A DNA stretch of 62,243 bases from Actinomycetes bacterium (GTDB lineage Bacteria > Actinomycetota > Actinomycetes > Streptosporangiales > Streptosporangiaceae): contig JAJYTD010000022.1 in NCBI GenBank assembly GCA_021793235.1, positions 1 to 62,243 on the forward strand, read 5' to 3'. The translations under genes and the position numbers were made by a program. The notes beneath the pieces were generated by a model. It was not told the DNA's origin, searched no databases, and worked only from the letters and a program-made list of their open reading frames with translations. Every line of letters begins with the position of its first letter. Position 1 is the first letter of the stretch. This document shows, one piece after another, positions 32,156 through 42,007 of this stretch.

Positions 32156-34342
32156 ATGAGCAGACCTGCACCCCTGGGAGCGCCGGGCGAGGCGCGTAGT
32201 GTCCTTGCGATCAAGCCGTTCCGCCGCCTGTGGATCTCGCTGTCGCTCTCCAGCCTCGGCGACTGGCTCAGCCTGCTCGCCCTGATGTCGCTGGCCGCGA
32301 TCCTGACCCAGGACGACGGCCAGATCGTCCAGTACTTCGCGGTCAGCGGTGTGGTCGTACTCAAGCTCGCACCGTCGATCGTGCTGAGCCCATTCGCGGG
32401 GCTGCTGGCCGATCGTGTCGACCGCCGCCTCACCATGGTCGTCGGCGACATCCTGCGCGGGCTCCTCTACATATCCATCCCCATCGTGGGACGGCTCGAC
32501 TGGCTGCTCATCGCCAACTTCCTGGCCGAGGTCGTCGCCCTGTTCTGGGCACCGGCCAAGGACGCCACCGTCCCCAACCTGGTTCCCAAGAAGAAGCTGG
32601 AGCAGGCCAACCAGCTCAGTCTGCTCACCACCTACGGAACCGCCCCGGTGGCCGCGGGCCTCTTCGCGGCGCTGGCCTCCATCACCACGCTGCTCGGCGG
32701 GCTGTTCCCCACCCTCGGCAGCCCCGAGGCCGACATCGCCCTCTACATCAACGGTGTCACCTTCTTCGTCGCCGCCGCCGTCATCTGGACGCTGCCGATC
32801 CCCAAGCGGAACGGGGCCGTCGCTCCGGATCCGGAACCCGCCGCCCCGCCCCAGCCCGACGATGTCAGCGCCAACGAGCGCACGGCCCCGATCGCGACCA
32901 CTCTGGAGGTGCCCGCCCTCCCGGAACCGGAGAAGCCGAAGGAGCACTTCAAGCCGGAGAATGTCCTGCGCACGATCTGGGAGGGCTGGCGGTTCGCCGG
33001 AACCACCCCTGTGGTTCGGGGACTGCTTCTGGGCATGCTCGGCGCGTTCGCCGCGGGCGGTGCCGTAGTGGGCGTGGCCCGCGTCTTCGTGGAGCGGCTC
33101 GGAGCAGGCAACGCCGGGTTCGGCGTGCTGTTCTGCGCGGTGTTCGCCGGTATGGCACTGGGCATGCTGGCCGGTCCGCGCATCCTGAGCAACTTCAGCC
33201 GCCGCCGACTGTTCGGCCTGAGCATCGGGGTCTCCGGTGCCGCGCTGCTCTTCACCGGCCTGATCCCCAACATGGTGATGGCCGCCGTGCTGACCCTGAT
33301 CGTCGGGGCCGGCGCCGGTATCGCCTGGGTCATCGGCTTGACCATGCTCGGCCAGGAGGTCGAGGACGACATCCGCGGCCGCACCTTCGCGTTCCTGCAT
33401 GCGGCGTCGCGGGTGGTGCTGCTGGTCTCGGTCTCGGTGGCGCCGCTGCTCGCCGGACTCATCGGCGACTACCGGTTCGAGGTCCGCGACCTCACCTACG
33501 ACTTCCTGGGCACCGGGGCCGTCCTGGTCATCGCCGCGCTGCTGGCGATCCTGGTGTCCGTCATCTCCTACCGGCAGATGAACGACAACCCCGATGTGCC
33601 GCTTCTCACCGAACTCGTCGCAGCCCTGCGCGGCGCCCCGGTGACGGCCGAGAAGCCGGAGAAGGAGAAGCTGCCGGGTACCTTCATCGCGCTGGAAGGC
33701 GGCGAGGGCGCCGGAAAGTCCACTCAGGTCGGCCAGCTGTCGGTCTGGCTGCGCGAAGAGGGCTTCGAGGTCGTGTCGACGCGCGAGCCCGGATCCACCA
33801 AGCTGGGCATGCGGCTGCGCGCGCTACTGCTGGACAAGGAGCACACCGCCATGTCCGCCCGGGCCGAGGCGCTGCTTTATGCCGCTGACCGGGCTGAGCA
33901 CGTCAACACGGTGATCCTCCCGGCTCTGCGGCGGGGCGCGATCGTCATCAGCGACCGCTACATCGACTCCACCCTCGCCTATCAGGGCGCCGGCCGTGAA
34001 CTGGCCCGGTCGGAGATCGCCCACATCAGCGACTGGGCCACCGACTCCCTCGTCCCGGACATCACGGTGCTGCTGGACATTCCGCCCGAGGAGGGGTTGA
34101 CGCGCCTCGGCGGATCCACCGACCGGATCGAGGCGGAGTCGGAGGAATTCCACAAGCGCGTTCGCAAGGGCTTCCGCGACCTGGCCGAGCGCGATCCCGA
34201 CCGCTACCTGGTGGTGGACGCCCGGGAGCCGCAGGAGGAGATCACCCGCGAGATCCAGCGCCGGATCCGCCCCCTCCTGCCCGACCCCGTCCCCCAGGAC
34301 GCCGAGGCGATCACCGGGATGATGCCGATCATCAGGGAGTGA
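32156..34342 (+). CDS. tmk: Bifunctional MFS transporter-like / thymidylate kinase
   Basis: 728 residues. Residues 1-490 form a 12-helix major-facilitator domain (LADRVDRRL loop, charged central loop about 225-270). Residues about 505-728 are a full dTMP kinase: P-loop EGGEGAGKST (about 513-522), DR(Y) motif SDRYIDSTLAYQGAGR, and the LID region. The kinase makes dTDP for DNA synthesis. The fusion is known in actinobacteria, where the kinase is tethered to the membrane; the role of the transporter half is not known to me. It heads the tmk-holB-ricT-peptidase series. No strong ribosome binding site is visible. Confidence 0.95.
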   Translation: MSRPAPLGAPGEARSVLAIKPFRRLWISLSLSSLGDWLSLLALMSLAAILTQDDGQIVQYFAVSGVVVLKLAPSIVLSPFAGLLADRVDRRLTMVVGDILRGLLYISIPIVGRLDWLLIANFLAEVVALFWAPAKDATVPNLVPKKKLEQANQLSLLTTYGTAPVAAGLFAALASITTLLGGLFPTLGSPEADIALYINGVTFFVAAAVIWTLPIPKRNGAVAPDPEPAAPPQPDDVSANERTAPIATTLEVPALPEPEKPKEHFKPENVLRTIWEGWRFAGTTPVVRGLLLGMLGAFAAGGAVVGVARVFVERLGAGNAGFGVLFCAVFAGMALGMLAGPRILSNFSRRRLFGLSIGVSGAALLFTGLIPNMVMAAVLTLIVGAGAGIAWVIGLTMLGQEVEDDIRGRTFAFLHAASRVVLLVSVSVAPLLAGLIGDYRFEVRDLTYDFLGTGAVLVIAALLAILVSVISYRQMNDNPDVPLLTELVAALRGAPVTAEKPEKEKLPGTFIALEGGEGAGKSTQVGQLSVWLREEGFEVVSTREPGSTKLGMRLRALLLDKEHTAMSARAEALLYAADRAEHVNTVILPALRRGAIVISDRYIDSTLAYQGAGRELARSEIAHISDWATDSLVPDITVLLDIPPEEGLTRLGGSTDRIEAESEEFHKRVRKGFRDLAERDPDRYLVVDAREPQEEITREIQRRIRPLLPDPVPQDAEAITGMMPIIRE

Positions 34343-34364
34343 CCGGACCGACGCCTTTGTGCAG

Positions 34365-34401
34365 CCGAGTGCCCCGGGACGCGGAGTCCCGGGGCACTCG
34401 G
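34365..34401 (+). terminator. Perfect 16-bp hairpin between tmk and holB
   Basis: CCGAGTGCCCCGGGAC, loop GCGGA, then the exact complement, followed by CGTGTTTCG. It begins 22 bp after the tmk stop. It may end or attenuate transcription before holB. Confidence 0.7.
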
Positions 34402-34470
34402 CGTGTTTCGAGGGCGAGAAGCCGCCCGAGGTCTGCTGAACCGTCGCCTCCTGCTCCTATGCTGAAAAGG

Positions 34471-35643
34471 ATGAGCGTCTTCGACGACCTGGTGGGCCAG
34501 GACACGGTGATCGAACAACTGCGGTCGGCCACGCGTGCGGCGGGTGAACAGCTCGCCGGAGGGGCCGGTGGCGGGATGACACACGCCTGGCTGTTCACCG
34601 GACCGCCCGGATCGGGCCGGGCCGAGGCGGCCCGGGCGTTCGCCGCGGCTCTGCAGTGCGCCGACGGCGGGTGCGGACACTGTTCCTCCTGCCACCAGGT
34701 GTTCGCCGGCACCCACACCGATGTGCTCTACGTCCGGCCCAGCGGGCTGAGCTTCGGTGTGGACCGGACCCGTGAGCTCGTCCTGCGGGCGGCGTCGCGG
34801 CCCACGAGCGGACGATTCCGTATCGTGCTGTTCGAGGACGCCGACCGGGCCACCGAAGCCGCGTCGAACGCCCTGCTGAAGGCGGTGGAGGAGCCGTCAC
34901 CGCGCACGGTCTGGCTGCTGTGCACACCCACCGCCGAAGACATGCTCGTCACGATCCGCTCCCGCTGCCGCCAGGTGCGGCTGCGCACCCCCCCGACCCG
35001 GGCCGTGGTCGACGTCCTGGTGAACCGGGACGGTGTCGCTCCCGATACGGCCGCCGAGGCCGCCCGTGCCGCCGCCGGCCACATCGAGCGCGCGCGCCGG
35101 CTCGCCACCGACCCCGACGCGCGCGAGCGCCGATCGGAGGTGCTGGCCATCCCGGCCCGCCTCGACGGTATGGGCGCCTGCGTGTCGGCGGCTGCACGCC
35201 TGTACGAGCTGGCCGAGGCCGAGGCCAAGGCCACCACGAGCGCTCTTGACGAGCAGGAGAAGTCCGACCTCAAGGCGGCGTTCGGCGAGGGGGGCACCGG
35301 CAAGGGGGTGGCCAAGGCGGTCCGTGGTGCCGCCGGGGCCATCAAGGACCTGGAGGAGCAGCAGAAGCGCCGCGCCACCCGGATCAAACGCGACACCTAC
35401 GACCTCGCCCTGATGGACCTGGTGGCGTTCTACCGCGATGTGCTCGCGATCCAGTTGGGGGCGCGGGTGGAACTGTCCACCGGTGCACACGAGGCCGACC
35501 TGATGCGGGTGGCCCGCGCATCCTCGCCGGAGTCCACCCTGCGCCGGATCGATGCCATCATGGCCTGCCGCGAGCGTATCGCCGCCAACGTGCATCCCCA
35601 GATCGCCATGGAGGCCATGACCGCGGCCCTGTACATGGGCTGA
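34471..35643 (+). CDS. holB: DNA polymerase III subunit delta'
   Basis: 390 residues from ATG 34471 (SVFDDLVGQ is the usual start; ATG 34459 would add four residues). Clamp-loader AAA+ protein: FTGPPGSGRAEAARAF at the P-loop (Lys replaced by Arg, common in delta'), a Cys4 zinc module CADGGCGHCSSCHQ, then NALLKAVEEPSPRTVWLLC and the SRC motif TIRSRCRQVRL. A charged Lys/Glu-rich linker spans about residues 245-300. It works with gamma/tau and delta to load the beta clamp. Confidence 0.95.
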   Translation: MSVFDDLVGQDTVIEQLRSATRAAGEQLAGGAGGGMTHAWLFTGPPGSGRAEAARAFAAALQCADGGCGHCSSCHQVFAGTHTDVLYVRPSGLSFGVDRTRELVLRAASRPTSGRFRIVLFEDADRATEAASNALLKAVEEPSPRTVWLLCTPTAEDMLVTIRSRCRQVRLRTPPTRAVVDVLVNRDGVAPDTAAEAARAAAGHIERARRLATDPDARERRSEVLAIPARLDGMGACVSAAARLYELAEAEAKATTSALDEQEKSDLKAAFGEGGTGKGVAKAVRGAAGAIKDLEEQQKRRATRIKRDTYDLALMDLVAFYRDVLAIQLGARVELSTGAHEADLMRVARASSPESTLRRIDAIMACRERIAANVHPQIAMEAMTAALYMG

Positions 35644-35677
35644 GGCCCCGGTCTCGTCAGGGTTCTCTGCGCTGCCT

Positions 35678-35705
35678 CCCGTTTTCCGCGGCCGCGGAAA
35701 ACGGG
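35678..35705. terminator. 28-bp perfect palindrome between holB and ricT
   Basis: CCCGTTTTCCGCGG directly followed by its complement, with no loop bases; flanking CTGC/GCAG extends it. In RNA the centre must open to a small loop. Likely a bidirectional terminator, or a protein site. Confidence 0.6.
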
Positions 35706-35849
35706 CAGAGCGGGTGCCGGAGCAGGGCCCGTTGCCGCAGCTCGTGAGGGGCCCCACCGGACGGAACCCCGAGCTGGGCAGGCCCCGCCCAGGCTCCGTC
35801 CTCACGTGGGCGTTCCAGGAAGAGAGGGCCGCTCGTCTAGGGTGACCCC

Positions 35850-36704
35850 GTGGGCATGATGATGGCGGTCAGTTTCGAACGGTACGGGCGGCTCTACTAC
35901 CTGGACCCCGGCACGATCAGCCCGAAGGTGGGGGACAAGGTTCTGGTTCCCACGGACGCGGGCCCGGAGGTGGCCGAATGCGTCTGGGCACCGCAGTGGG
36001 TGAGCGAGGATATCGACGGACTGCCCGTGTGCGAAGGGCAGGCGTCGGACACCGACATCGCCCGCGACGAACACAACCGACGGCTGCGGGCCGAGGCGCG
36101 TTCCGTGGTCAAACGGCTTGTCCGCAAGCACCGGATGCCCATGAAGATCGTCGGTATCGACTACGTCTTCACCGATGACGCCTACACCGTGTACTTCTCC
36201 TCAGCCGAGCGGGTGGATTTCCGCGGCCTCCTCCGAGAACTCCGCCGGGCATTGGCCGCTCGCGTGGAGCTGCGCCAAGTCGGCGCGCGCGATGCGGCGC
36301 GGCTCCAGGGCGGTATCGGTTCCTGTGGCCGTGACCTGTGCTGCGCCACCTTTCTCAAGAACTTCGAACCGGTGTCGGTCCGCATGGCCGGGGAGCAGAA
36401 CCTCCCGGCCAATCCGATGCGCATCGCCGGCGCCTGCGGCCGCCTCATGTGCTGCCTGAAGTACGAGCATCCGCTGTACCAGGAGTTCACGGCCGCGGCC
36501 CCGCGCAAGGGCAGCCGGGTGCGCACGCCTGAGGGCGACGGAGTGGTCGTCGGGCACAACGTCCCGTCGGATATGGTCGTGGTCCGGATGAACGACGGTG
36601 GGCGCCGCTGCGCCTGCGACCGCGCGTCCGTCTGCGGGCCGCGGCAGGCATACGACCGCGCCTACGGTCCGGCGGACACCGAGAACGGGAGCGGATCGGC
36701 GTGA
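35850..36704 (+). CDS. ricT: PSP1-domain protein RicT (YaaT)
   Basis: 284 residues from GTG 35850 (ATG 35856 possible). The PSP1 core DARDEHNRRLRAEARSVV..., KIVGIDYVFTDDAYTVYFSSAERVDFRGLLREL and the Cys cluster GSCGRDLCC...GACGRLMCCLKYEHPLY define the family. Bacillus RicT acts with RicA/RicF, which carry iron-sulfur clusters, in RNA processing and phosphorelay control; the role in actinobacteria is not settled. An unusual Cys-rich end CACDRASVC is present. Its stop overlaps the next start (GTGA). Confidence 0.92.
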   Translation: MGMMMAVSFERYGRLYYLDPGTISPKVGDKVLVPTDAGPEVAECVWAPQWVSEDIDGLPVCEGQASDTDIARDEHNRRLRAEARSVVKRLVRKHRMPMKIVGIDYVFTDDAYTVYFSSAERVDFRGLLRELRRALAARVELRQVGARDAARLQGGIGSCGRDLCCATFLKNFEPVSVRMAGEQNLPANPMRIAGACGRLMCCLKYEHPLYQEFTAAAPRKGSRVRTPEGDGVVVGHNVPSDMVVVRMNDGGRRCACDRASVCGPRQAYDRAYGPADTENGSGSA

Positions 36705-38239
36705 GGGGCAGCAGACGGGCGGGCCTGGCAGCGGTGACCGCGCTGCTCACGGCGGTGGGCTGCGCGGGCGGTCCGGTCGGCGGAGATGAACCGGAGGGTG
36801 ATGCGGCGCTCGCCGAGTTCTACGGCCAGGACGTGGAGTGGGAGCGGTGCGAGGGCGAGTTCGAATGCGGCACCTTCGAGGTCCCGCTCGACTACGCCGA
36901 TCCTGGCGGTGAACGGTTGGAGATCGCGGTGAAGCGCCTGCCCGCCTCGGGCGGGGATGCGGAGCGGTCACTGGTCATCAATCCCGGGGGGCCGGGCGGC
37001 TCGGGGTATGACTACGTGTCCGCCGCCGCGGACGTCATCAGCGAACCGGTCCGTGCACGCATGGACGTCGTCGGCTTCGACCCGCGCGGTGTGGGCCGCA
37101 GCGCCCCGGTCACCTGCCTGGACGCGGCCGGACTCGACGAGTACTTCGGTGCGGAGTTCGACAGCGAGGACGGCGACTCCGACCCGACCGAGGTCACCGA
37201 GGGAGGGCTGGACGAGCTGGAACAGGCCAACAGGGAGTTCGTCGAGGGGTGTCGGGAGAACTCGGGCGAGTTGATGATGCACCTGGGCACCGCCAACGTC
37301 GCCCGGGACATGGACGTACTGCGGGGGGTGCTCGGCGACGAGCGGCTGACCTACCTCGGCAAGTCCTACGGCACCTACATCGGCGCCCAGTACGCCGACC
37401 AGTTCCCCGGCAGGGTGCGCGCCCTCGTGCTCGACGGCGCGCTGGACCCGACCATGGACCAGTTGGAGATGAGCGTCCAGCAGGCGTCGGGCTTTGAGAC
37501 TGCGCTGCGGGCGTTCGTCGAGGACTGCCTGGGGCAGCAGGACTGCCCACTGGGCGGGCCCGGCGATGACGTCGACGACGGGCTCGAGCGGATCGCGGGG
37601 CTGCTGGAGGACGCGGGTCGGGAGCCGCTGGCCAACAGGACCGGCGATGGCCGCGAAGTGAACCGGGCCCGCGCGGAGCTCGGCCTGCTCGCCTCTTTGT
37701 ACAGCGAAAGCCGGTGGCCGCAGGCGCGCGCGGCCCTCACCGACGCGTTCGACGGCGACGGTACGGCCCTTCTGCGGCTCGGGGACGCCCTTTATGACAG
37801 GGGGCCGGACGGCGACTACGAGAACTCCACCGCGGCGCTCGTCGCGGTCAACTGCTCCGACCATCCCAGCCCGCGCGACATCGGTGACTACGAGGAGGCC
37901 GCCGCGGAGGCAGCGGAGGAATCCCCGTTGTTCGGCCCCTCGCTGGCCTGGGGGGCGCTGCCGTGTGCGTACTGGCCCGAGGAGGCCGTTGCCGAGCCGG
38001 AGAAGATGGACGCCCCGGGTGCGGCGCCGATTCTGGTCGTCGGTACGACCCGGGACTCGGCGACCCCTTATGAGTGGGCGCAGGGCCTCGCCTCCGGGTT
38101 GGAGTCGGGCGTGCTGCTCACCTACGAGGGCGACGGGCACACCGCCTACCGCAGGGGGAGCGCCTGCGTGGACGTGGCGGTGGACGCCTACCTGTTGGAA
38201 GAGGAGGTCCCCGAGGGCGGGAAGGTGTGCGGGCACTGA
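36701..38239 (+). CDS. Secreted alpha/beta hydrolase, tripeptidyl aminopeptidase type
   Basis: 512 residues from GTG 36701, overlapping the ricT stop by 4 bp. Lipobox TAVGC near residue 21 suggests a lipoprotein. Oxyanion region NPGGPGGSG, nucleophile GKSYGTYIG (Ser in GxSxG), acid in TTRDSATP and His in EGDGHTAYRRG form the triad of S33-type peptidases such as Streptomyces Tap/SlpD. Paired cysteines suggest disulfides. It would remove N-terminal tri- or oligopeptides outside the cell. Linked to ricT by conserved order. Confidence 0.92.
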   Translation: MRGSRRAGLAAVTALLTAVGCAGGPVGGDEPEGDAALAEFYGQDVEWERCEGEFECGTFEVPLDYADPGGERLEIAVKRLPASGGDAERSLVINPGGPGGSGYDYVSAAADVISEPVRARMDVVGFDPRGVGRSAPVTCLDAAGLDEYFGAEFDSEDGDSDPTEVTEGGLDELEQANREFVEGCRENSGELMMHLGTANVARDMDVLRGVLGDERLTYLGKSYGTYIGAQYADQFPGRVRALVLDGALDPTMDQLEMSVQQASGFETALRAFVEDCLGQQDCPLGGPGDDVDDGLERIAGLLEDAGREPLANRTGDGREVNRARAELGLLASLYSESRWPQARAALTDAFDGDGTALLRLGDALYDRGPDGDYENSTAALVAVNCSDHPSPRDIGDYEEAAAEAAEESPLFGPSLAWGALPCAYWPEEAVAEPEKMDAPGAAPILVVGTTRDSATPYEWAQGLASGLESGVLLTYEGDGHTAYRRGSACVDVAVDAYLLEEEVPEGGKVCGH

Positions 38240-38327
38240 TTCCGACTGTGCCGCGCCCGGATACGGCGTACCCGGGCGGTCGTGGAACGCGCTAGACTGG
38301 GGGCCGCTCCGCCGAGGTGCGGAGCCT

Positions 38328-38400
38328 GCCGCCTTAGCTCAGTCGGTAGAGCGATTCACTCGTAATGAATAGGTCGTCGGTTCGATTCCGACAGGCGGCT
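38328..38400 (+). tRNA. tRNA-Thr (anticodon CGT)
   Basis: 73 nt. The acceptor GCCGCCT pairs with AGGCGGC, discriminator T. D arm GCTCAGTCGGTAGAGC, anticodon stem ATTCA/TGAAT with loop CTCGTAA (anticodon CGT), T arm GTCGGTTCGATTCCGAC. No encoded CCA. Confidence 0.96.
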
Positions 38401-38411
38401 CGAACGCGCGA

Positions 38412-38437
38412 GGCCCCCTCCGGTTACGGAGGGGGCC
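38412..38437 (+). terminator. Terminator of tRNA-Thr
   Basis: An 11-bp perfect stem GGCCCCCTCCG / CGGAGGGGGCC with loop GTTA, followed by TTCTC, 11 bp after the tRNA. Confidence 0.85.
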
Positions 38438-38627
38438 TTCTCAATTCCCGGCGGGATCCGGCGGCCGCGCCGGGCGGTCGGCCGTCTTCACCGACTTAGA
38501 AGCGTCGATGGCGGTCCTGGGTACGGGGCGGCGGTGGGACATGAACGTCGGTACGGTACCTAACGCAGTATTCGACTACGTGACTCGCTAGGACGCGGGT
38601 CATGCCCGCCCCGGAGGAGCTGTTCGA

Positions 38628-41600
38628 GTGCACACGGTCGTGGTGTCGCAGACCGACCCCCGGGCGATGCCGGGTATCGCGGAGGTGCTCAGCGATCCCC
38701 GATACGGCGGCATCGACCTGTACCTCCATATCGAGCCGGGGTATTACCGGGAGCCGCTGCTCAGAATCGACCGGCACGTGATCATCGTGCCGACCGAGGG
38801 GCCGGGGACGGTGACCATCGCGGGGGATGACGGCAACACCTTTCGGATCTTCGGGCGATTGGAGTGCTACGGCGTGGAGGTCGGCAACGACTCCACGGAG
38901 TACCCGCCCGTCTACGTCGACCCCGGCGGTTTCTTCAAGGCGATCGACTGCACCTTCACGGCACCCAAGGACGTCGAGGCGAAGGAAGCCCGACTGGTCC
39001 TGGAGCGGTGCGTCTTCCAGGGCGGCGGTGCGTCGTTCGTCGCATCAGGGGGCTCGGTGGCGTCGTCGCGATTCGAGCAGGCCATGCTCTCGGTGAGCCG
39101 GGGCGGGACACCGGTGGTGAGCGACACGGTGTTCACCGGCTGCAGGGCGCTCAACGCCATCTATGTCTCCGGAGGCGTGCCGATGATCCGCGATTGCCGG
39201 ATCACCGGCGCCGGGACCGCGACCTCGCCGGCGGTCTACATCGGTGAGAATGCCAAGGCGGAGATGCACGGCTGTGAGATCACCGGGTCCCGGAGCGGGG
39301 CGGTCGAGGTCACGAGGGCGCGGGTGACGCTGACCAACTGCCGGATCTCGGGTGGAGACGGCGAAGCGAACAGCGTCGGCATCGGACAGGACGGCGACGC
39401 CACCCTCATCGACTGCGACATCACCGATTCGTCCCGGGTGGGGATCATGTGCATCTCCGGCAAAGTGACCTGCACCGATGTGACCATCACCCGGCCCCGT
39501 GCCTCGGGTGTGTCGGTGCGGTCGGGCGCGGCCGAACTCACGCGTATGGCCATCACCGGTACGGGGCTCAACGCCCTGCTGCTGAAGGAGGCGCGGGCGA
39601 AAGTGGCAGGGCTGCGCGTCGAGGGCGGAGCCGACGCCAGGCACACGGCCGTACACGCGGAACGCAGCCGGCTGGAGCTGCACGAGGCCCGGATCACCGA
39701 TTCGGCCGCGGGCGCGGTGGTGGCCCAGGAGTCCTCCTCGGTCGCCATCGACTCCATCGCCATCGAAGGCGTCCTCTTCGGCCTCTACGCCCGAGACGAC
39801 AGTACGCTGACCGCTTCGGACGCCGACATCTCCCGGTGCGCGCAGAGCGGGGTGCTGGTCGGCCGCGCCAGCCACGCCGACCTGCGCGGCGCACGTGTTT
39901 CGGACTGCGCGGAGGAGGCCGTCCGGGTCAGCCGGAGCACACTCCGGCTGCGTGACGCGACGATCGGCGACACCCCGTCCACCGGGGTCGCCGTGCTCGA
40001 TAGCAGTAGCGCCACAGTGGAGAACACGACGATCGCGCGGACCGGCGGCAGCGGCGCACTGCTCGATGCGGACAGCAGACTGCAGTTCATCGGCTGCACG
40101 ATCAAGGACAGCGGCGGTCCGGCCATTGAGGGCGACGGCCACCCTGGCCTGCGGCTGGAGGCGACCGAGACCGCCGGCGGCTCCGGGGGTGACCGTGTGC
40201 GGGCGCGGGCGGCCGCGGGAACCGGGGGGACCGCTGCCGTGGAGGAGGGCCCTGAGCCGCTGGAGAAGCTGCTCGCCGAACTCGACACGATGGTCGGGCT
40301 GGAGGGTGTCAAGCGCGAGGTGCGCACGCTCGTCAGCTTCCAACAGGTCAGCGAGAAACGGCGGCAGGCGGGACTGCCTACGCTCGCCGTTGGGCGGCAC
40401 CTGGTGTTCTCGGGACCGCCAGGGACGGGCAAGACCACGGTCGCCCGGTTGTACGGCCGGATCCTGCGTTCGCTGGGCGTGCTGGAGCGGGGGCAGTTCG
40501 TCGAGGCGTCGCGGGCCGACCTGGTCGCCGAACACCTGGGGGGAACCACCAAGAAGACGACCGATGTGGTCGAAAAAGCGCGCGGCGGAGTGCTGTTCAT
40601 CGACGAGGCCTACGCGCTGACACGCTCGTTCGGGATGGGCTCCGACTTCGGACAGGAAGCCGTCGACACCCTGATCAAACTCATGGAGGACATGCGCGAC
40701 GAGGTGGTGGTGATCTTCGCGGGTTACTCCAGCGAAATGCGGGAATTCCTCGGCGCCAACCCGGGGTTGCGGTCCCGGGTGTCGAGGACGATCGACTTTG
40801 CGAACTACAGCTCAGAGGAGCTCACCACGATCTTTCGCGGTATGGCCGCAACGCAGGGCTATGTCCTGGGCCCCGGAGTCACCGAGCTGCTGACCCGGCA
40901 TTTCCAAGGGCTCAGACGGGATGAGACGTTCGGCAACGGACGTGAGGCACGGCGCATCTTCGAGTCGGTGATCCAGCGCCAGGCCGTGCGGCTGGCAGAA
41001 GAGGACGCCTCCCATGACGCGAGCGATCTCGCCCTGCTCACCCTGGAGGATCTGGACGGGATCGTCGAAACCGGGCTCAGTTCGCGGATCGGCGCGGCAC
41101 GCGACAAGGAGCAGGCGGCGGTCCTGCTGGACCGGTTGCACACCATGGTCGGCCTGGACGAGGTCAAACGCGAGGTGGCCGGCCTCATCGACCTCATCTC
41201 GGCGTCGCGGCGCCGCAAAGCGGCCGGGCTCCAGGTCGCGCCGCCCTCCAGACACCTGGTCTTCGCCGGGCCGCCTGGGACCGGCAAGACCACGGTCGCC
41301 CGGATCTACGGAGAACTCCTCGCCGCGCTGGGCGTACTGGCGCAGGGGCAGATCATCGAGGCCGGGCGGGCGGACCTGGTAGGCCGGTTCGTCGGAGAGA
41401 CCGCACAGCTCACCCGTGCCGTGTTCGACAGCGCCCGGGGCGGTGTGCTGTTCATCGACGAGGCCTACGCGCTGACGCGTGAGGTCGCCGATGGCGGTCA
41501 CGGTTTCGGCCGGGAGGCCGTCGACACCCTCATCAAGCTGATGGAGGACCACCGGGACGAGGTGGTGGTCATCGTCGCGGGCTACACCGATGAGATGCGC

Positions 41601-41933
41601 GGATTCATGTCGGCCAACCCGGGGCTGGCCTCCCGGTTCTCCCGCACGATCACATTCGCTCCCTACAGCGTCCCCGAGCTGGTGGAGATCTTTCGCTCGA
41701 TGGCCGTCGACGCGCAGTTCCTCGTTCCGGAGGAGACCATGGAAGCGGTTACCCGGTATCTGCTGGCGCACGCCGAACGCTTCGCCGAAGGCAACGCCCG
41801 CGAGATCCGCACCCTGTTCGAAGCTGGGGTCACCCGGCAGTCCCGCCGTATCGAACGCCTGGCCGCCGCCGGCGGTGATCCGTCGCTGGCGCAGCTACAG
41901 ACCCTGCTGCCCGAGGATATCGGCACGGAGTGA
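38628..41933 (+). CDS. Beta-helix protein with tandem CbbX/SpoVK-type AAA+ domains
   Basis: 1101 residues from GTG 38628 with GGAGGAG 8 bp upstream. Residues about 20-530 form a right-handed parallel beta-helix: repeated turns of about 22 residues such as VTLTNCRISG, ATLIDCDITDSSRVGI and ATVENTTIARTGGSGAL. Two AAA+ modules of the CbxX/CfqX type follow. Module 1 has Walker [10 protein letters not shown] (about 595) and Walker B VLFIDEAY (about 655); module 2 has them at about 881 and 940. Both keep the NPGLxSR arginine-finger region. The modules are close copies. There is no signal peptide or membrane helix. It likely remodels a protein partner recognised by the helix; the partner is unknown. 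A small membrane protein gene follows directly. Confidence 0.88.
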   Translation: MHTVVVSQTDPRAMPGIAEVLSDPRYGGIDLYLHIEPGYYREPLLRIDRHVIIVPTEGPGTVTIAGDDGNTFRIFGRLECYGVEVGNDSTEYPPVYVDPGGFFKAIDCTFTAPKDVEAKEARLVLERCVFQGGGASFVASGGSVASSRFEQAMLSVSRGGTPVVSDTVFTGCRALNAIYVSGGVPMIRDCRITGAGTATSPAVYIGENAKAEMHGCEITGSRSGAVEVTRARVTLTNCRISGGDGEANSVGIGQDGDATLIDCDITDSSRVGIMCISGKVTCTDVTITRPRASGVSVRSGAAELTRMAITGTGLNALLLKEARAKVAGLRVEGGADARHTAVHAERSRLELHEARITDSAAGAVVAQESSSVAIDSIAIEGVLFGLYARDDSTLTASDADISRCAQSGVLVGRASHADLRGARVSDCAEEAVRVSRSTLRLRDATIGDTPSTGVAVLDSSSATVENTTIARTGGSGALLDADSRLQFIGCTIKDSGGPAIEGDGHPGLRLEATETAGGSGGDRVRARAAAGTGGTAAVEEGPEPLEKLLAELDTMVGLEGVKREVRTLVSFQQVSEKRRQAGLPTLAVGRHLVFSGPPGTGKTTVARLYGRILRSLGVLERGQFVEASRADLVAEHLGGTTKKTTDVVEKARGGVLFIDEAYALTRSFGMGSDFGQEAVDTLIKLMEDMRDEVVVIFAGYSSEMREFLGANPGLRSRVSRTIDFANYSSEELTTIFRGMAATQGYVLGPGVTELLTRHFQGLRRDETFGNGREARRIFESVIQRQAVRLAEEDASHDASDLALLTLEDLDGIVETGLSSRIGAARDKEQAAVLLDRLHTMVGLDEVKREVAGLIDLISASRRRKAAGLQVAPPSRHLVFAGPPGTGKTTVARIYGELLAALGVLAQGQIIEAGRADLVGRFVGETAQLTRAVFDSARGGVLFIDEAYALTREVADGGHGFGREAVDTLIKLMEDHRDEVVVIVAGYTDEMRGFMSANPGLASRFSRTITFAPYSVPELVEIFRSMAVDAQFLVPEETMEAVTRYLLAHAERFAEGNAREIRTLFEAGVTRQSRRIERLAAAGGDPSLAQLQTLLPEDIGTE

Positions 41934-42007
41934 GTGCGGGCCGCCAAAGAGGCCGCAGCGCACCCGAGCGCGTCAGAATCCGCGCGGACTGGGTAGGGGC
42001 GGACCGT

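Noticed and set aside
32126-33400. A 424-codon open frame opposite the MFS part of tmk
   Set aside because: Its composition is His/Gln/Gly/Arg-rich, as in antisense frames of high-GC genes, and it has no recognisable domain.
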